NCBI RefSeq assembly: GCF_023078275.1
Contig: NC_062979.1
Location: 22,921,848-22,985,847, forward strand
DNA length: 64,000 bases
Source of the DNA: Leguminivora glycinivorella
Taxonomy: Eukaryota > Arthropoda > Insecta > Lepidoptera > Tortricidae
Direction: 5' to 3'
Part shown: positions 63,026-64,000 of the stretch, one piece after another
Position numbering within the stretch: position 1 is the first letter of the stretch
How the letters are laid out: the number at the start of each line of letters is the position of its first letter
Made by a program: the position numbers and the translations under genes
The notes under the pieces: generated by a model
The model's input: only the letters and a program-made list of their open reading frames with translations
The model's database searches: none
Told to the model about the DNA's origin: nothing

Positions 63026-63179
63026 GAAGAATACATGTTTTGTAAGAGTCAAAATTATATTAGTATCAAGTTACAGATATACGAATACAAGACGTTTTGT
63101 AACACAGATGTGCCTTACCGAGCTCCTGAATGTTTGATCAGCGGTCGATATCGACTCGAGGCTTTAAATACTTAATCCA

Positions 63180-63400
63180 TCCCAACGTTTAAACGTCAAT
63201 ATGAATGACAGCTGTAAAATGAATTTTCGTATTTTTGGCTTTCGACTTCATATGCTCCATATTTGTAGCTTTTCCACATTTTATCTATTTGTGGATTTTG
63301 TCTGAACTATTGCTCACGTTTAAATGTCAAATTGAATGACAGGTGTTAAATGGAAATTCATATTTTCGGCTTTTGAAATATTTTATCCATTTGTGGTTTC
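63180..63400. repeat. Diverged tandem duplication of about 125 bp
   Basis: GTTTAAACGTCAATATGAATGACAG...TTTTATCTATTTGTGG is followed by GTTTAAATGTCAAATTGAATGACAG...TTTTATCCATTTGTGG. An old duplication with no coding content. Confidence 0.65.
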
Positions 63401-63550
63401 TGAAATTGACAAGTGACGTTGATCGTTTATTCTAGTGTAACCTAGTTCAGAACTGTGGAACTTTACTAACGTTTTTTGTGACGGATTGAAAAGTTTTTTT
63501 ATAATTTATAAAAATGTTCATCTTGATTTTCGTTTTTGTTATTGAAGAGA

Positions 63551-63790
63551 TGATGCAAAAACTGAAAAAAACCAGACAAAAAATGAATTCAATTAGAAAG
63601 AACTAGAAACTGTTAAAAGAACTGTTAAAAGAAGATTCTTTTAACACTTATTTACCATACTTACGGAGTATCTGCCCCTATCTATCTATTTTACTGCTTT
63701 GTTAGTGCTTGCTCTTTAAATCTCACTAGTTTCTAGTTCTTTCTAATTGAATTCATTTTTTGTCTGGTTTTTTTTTCAGTTTTTGCATCA
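63551..63790. repeat. Inverted repeat with about 62-bp arms
   Basis: 63551-63612 and 63729-63790 are reverse complements almost without mismatch (TGATGCAAAAACTGAAAAAA outside, AACTAGAAACT inside). The 116-bp centre is unrelated and includes TTAAAAGAACTGTTAAAAGAA repeats. Ends were not matched to any MITE family in the window. Confidence 0.8.
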
Positions 63791-64000
63791 TGTGTAGGTA
63801 GCTTTTGTATGAAATTGAATATACTTTTAATCTGCCTTACATAAATAATCATCTTCGGCTGGAAAGAATCACAATCATTCACTTGACTTTTTTAATTCAT
63901 TTGATAAATGACTAAGCTAAAATAATTGATCCAATTGCTGGTATTAAAGAAACAAAATCAGTTTCTACTATGACTGTTTTATTATCATGTCTCTTTGAAT

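Overview
This window looks like repeat-dense, gene-poor nuclear DNA from an insect, most likely a moth or butterfly. That is an inference from the kinds of dispersed repeats present, from CCTAA (TTAGG-type) runs, and from the absence of any host gene I can recognise. Almost everything that can be identified is a transposable element, a fragment of one, or a tandem repeat. No rRNA gene, functional tRNA gene, CRISPR array or complete host protein gene was seen. The tRNA-like sequences are SINE heads.

Layout. 1-7.0 kb: small dispersed repeats, a 73-bp GC-rich tandem, SINEs and a Helitron-like 0.5-kb element. 7,987-21,076: a structurally complete LTR element of about 13.1 kb. It has two 1.5-kb LTRs (TG...CA) that appear to differ by one base in a T run, a 4-bp target duplication GGCC, a primer-binding site resembling the tRNA-Lys complement, and a polypurine tract. 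It carries no recognisable gag, pol or env. The interior holds a long-armed foldback (11,209-11,967), about 4.7 kb of a 102-bp satellite whose unit contains a G/C hairpin, and six copies of a 120-bp repeat. This is the strongest candidate for an undescribed system: a recently mobile, non-autonomous LTR element (LARD-like) carrying satellite DNA.

22,340-23,594: a mariner element with an intact 335-codon DD34D transposase. 23.7-31 kb: LINE 3' ends, SINEs, and several copies of a (GTCT)n-bearing repeat family. 31,219-35,751: a 4.5-kb hAT-type element (8-bp duplication GTCTTTAC) with one BED-finger exon and a nested 950-bp element with perfect 34-bp inverted repeats. 38.9-39.2 kb: paired palindromic elements with four regularly spaced 16-bp palindromes. 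40,205-42,589: a second hAT-type element (duplication GTGCAAAA) inside an older MITE and containing RTE-like LINE pieces.

49.7-58.8 kb: a three-layer nest. An outer element or repeat cluster carries a CCTAA-rich minisatellite. It is split by a full-length minus-strand LINE (50,256-58,431) with a PHD-like/FP-like ORF1 and a decayed ORF2. The LINE is in turn split by a 3.1-kb DNA element (51,694-54,784, 4-bp duplication TGCG) that landed inside the YADD catalytic motif of the reverse transcriptase. This inner element has palindromic subterminal motifs and two exon-like segments. 59-64 kb: an RTE-like 5'-truncated LINE copy, further LINE tails, SINEs, MITEs and a 62-bp-arm inverted repeat.

The components do not form a host pathway. 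They record successive insertions whose target duplications give their relative order.
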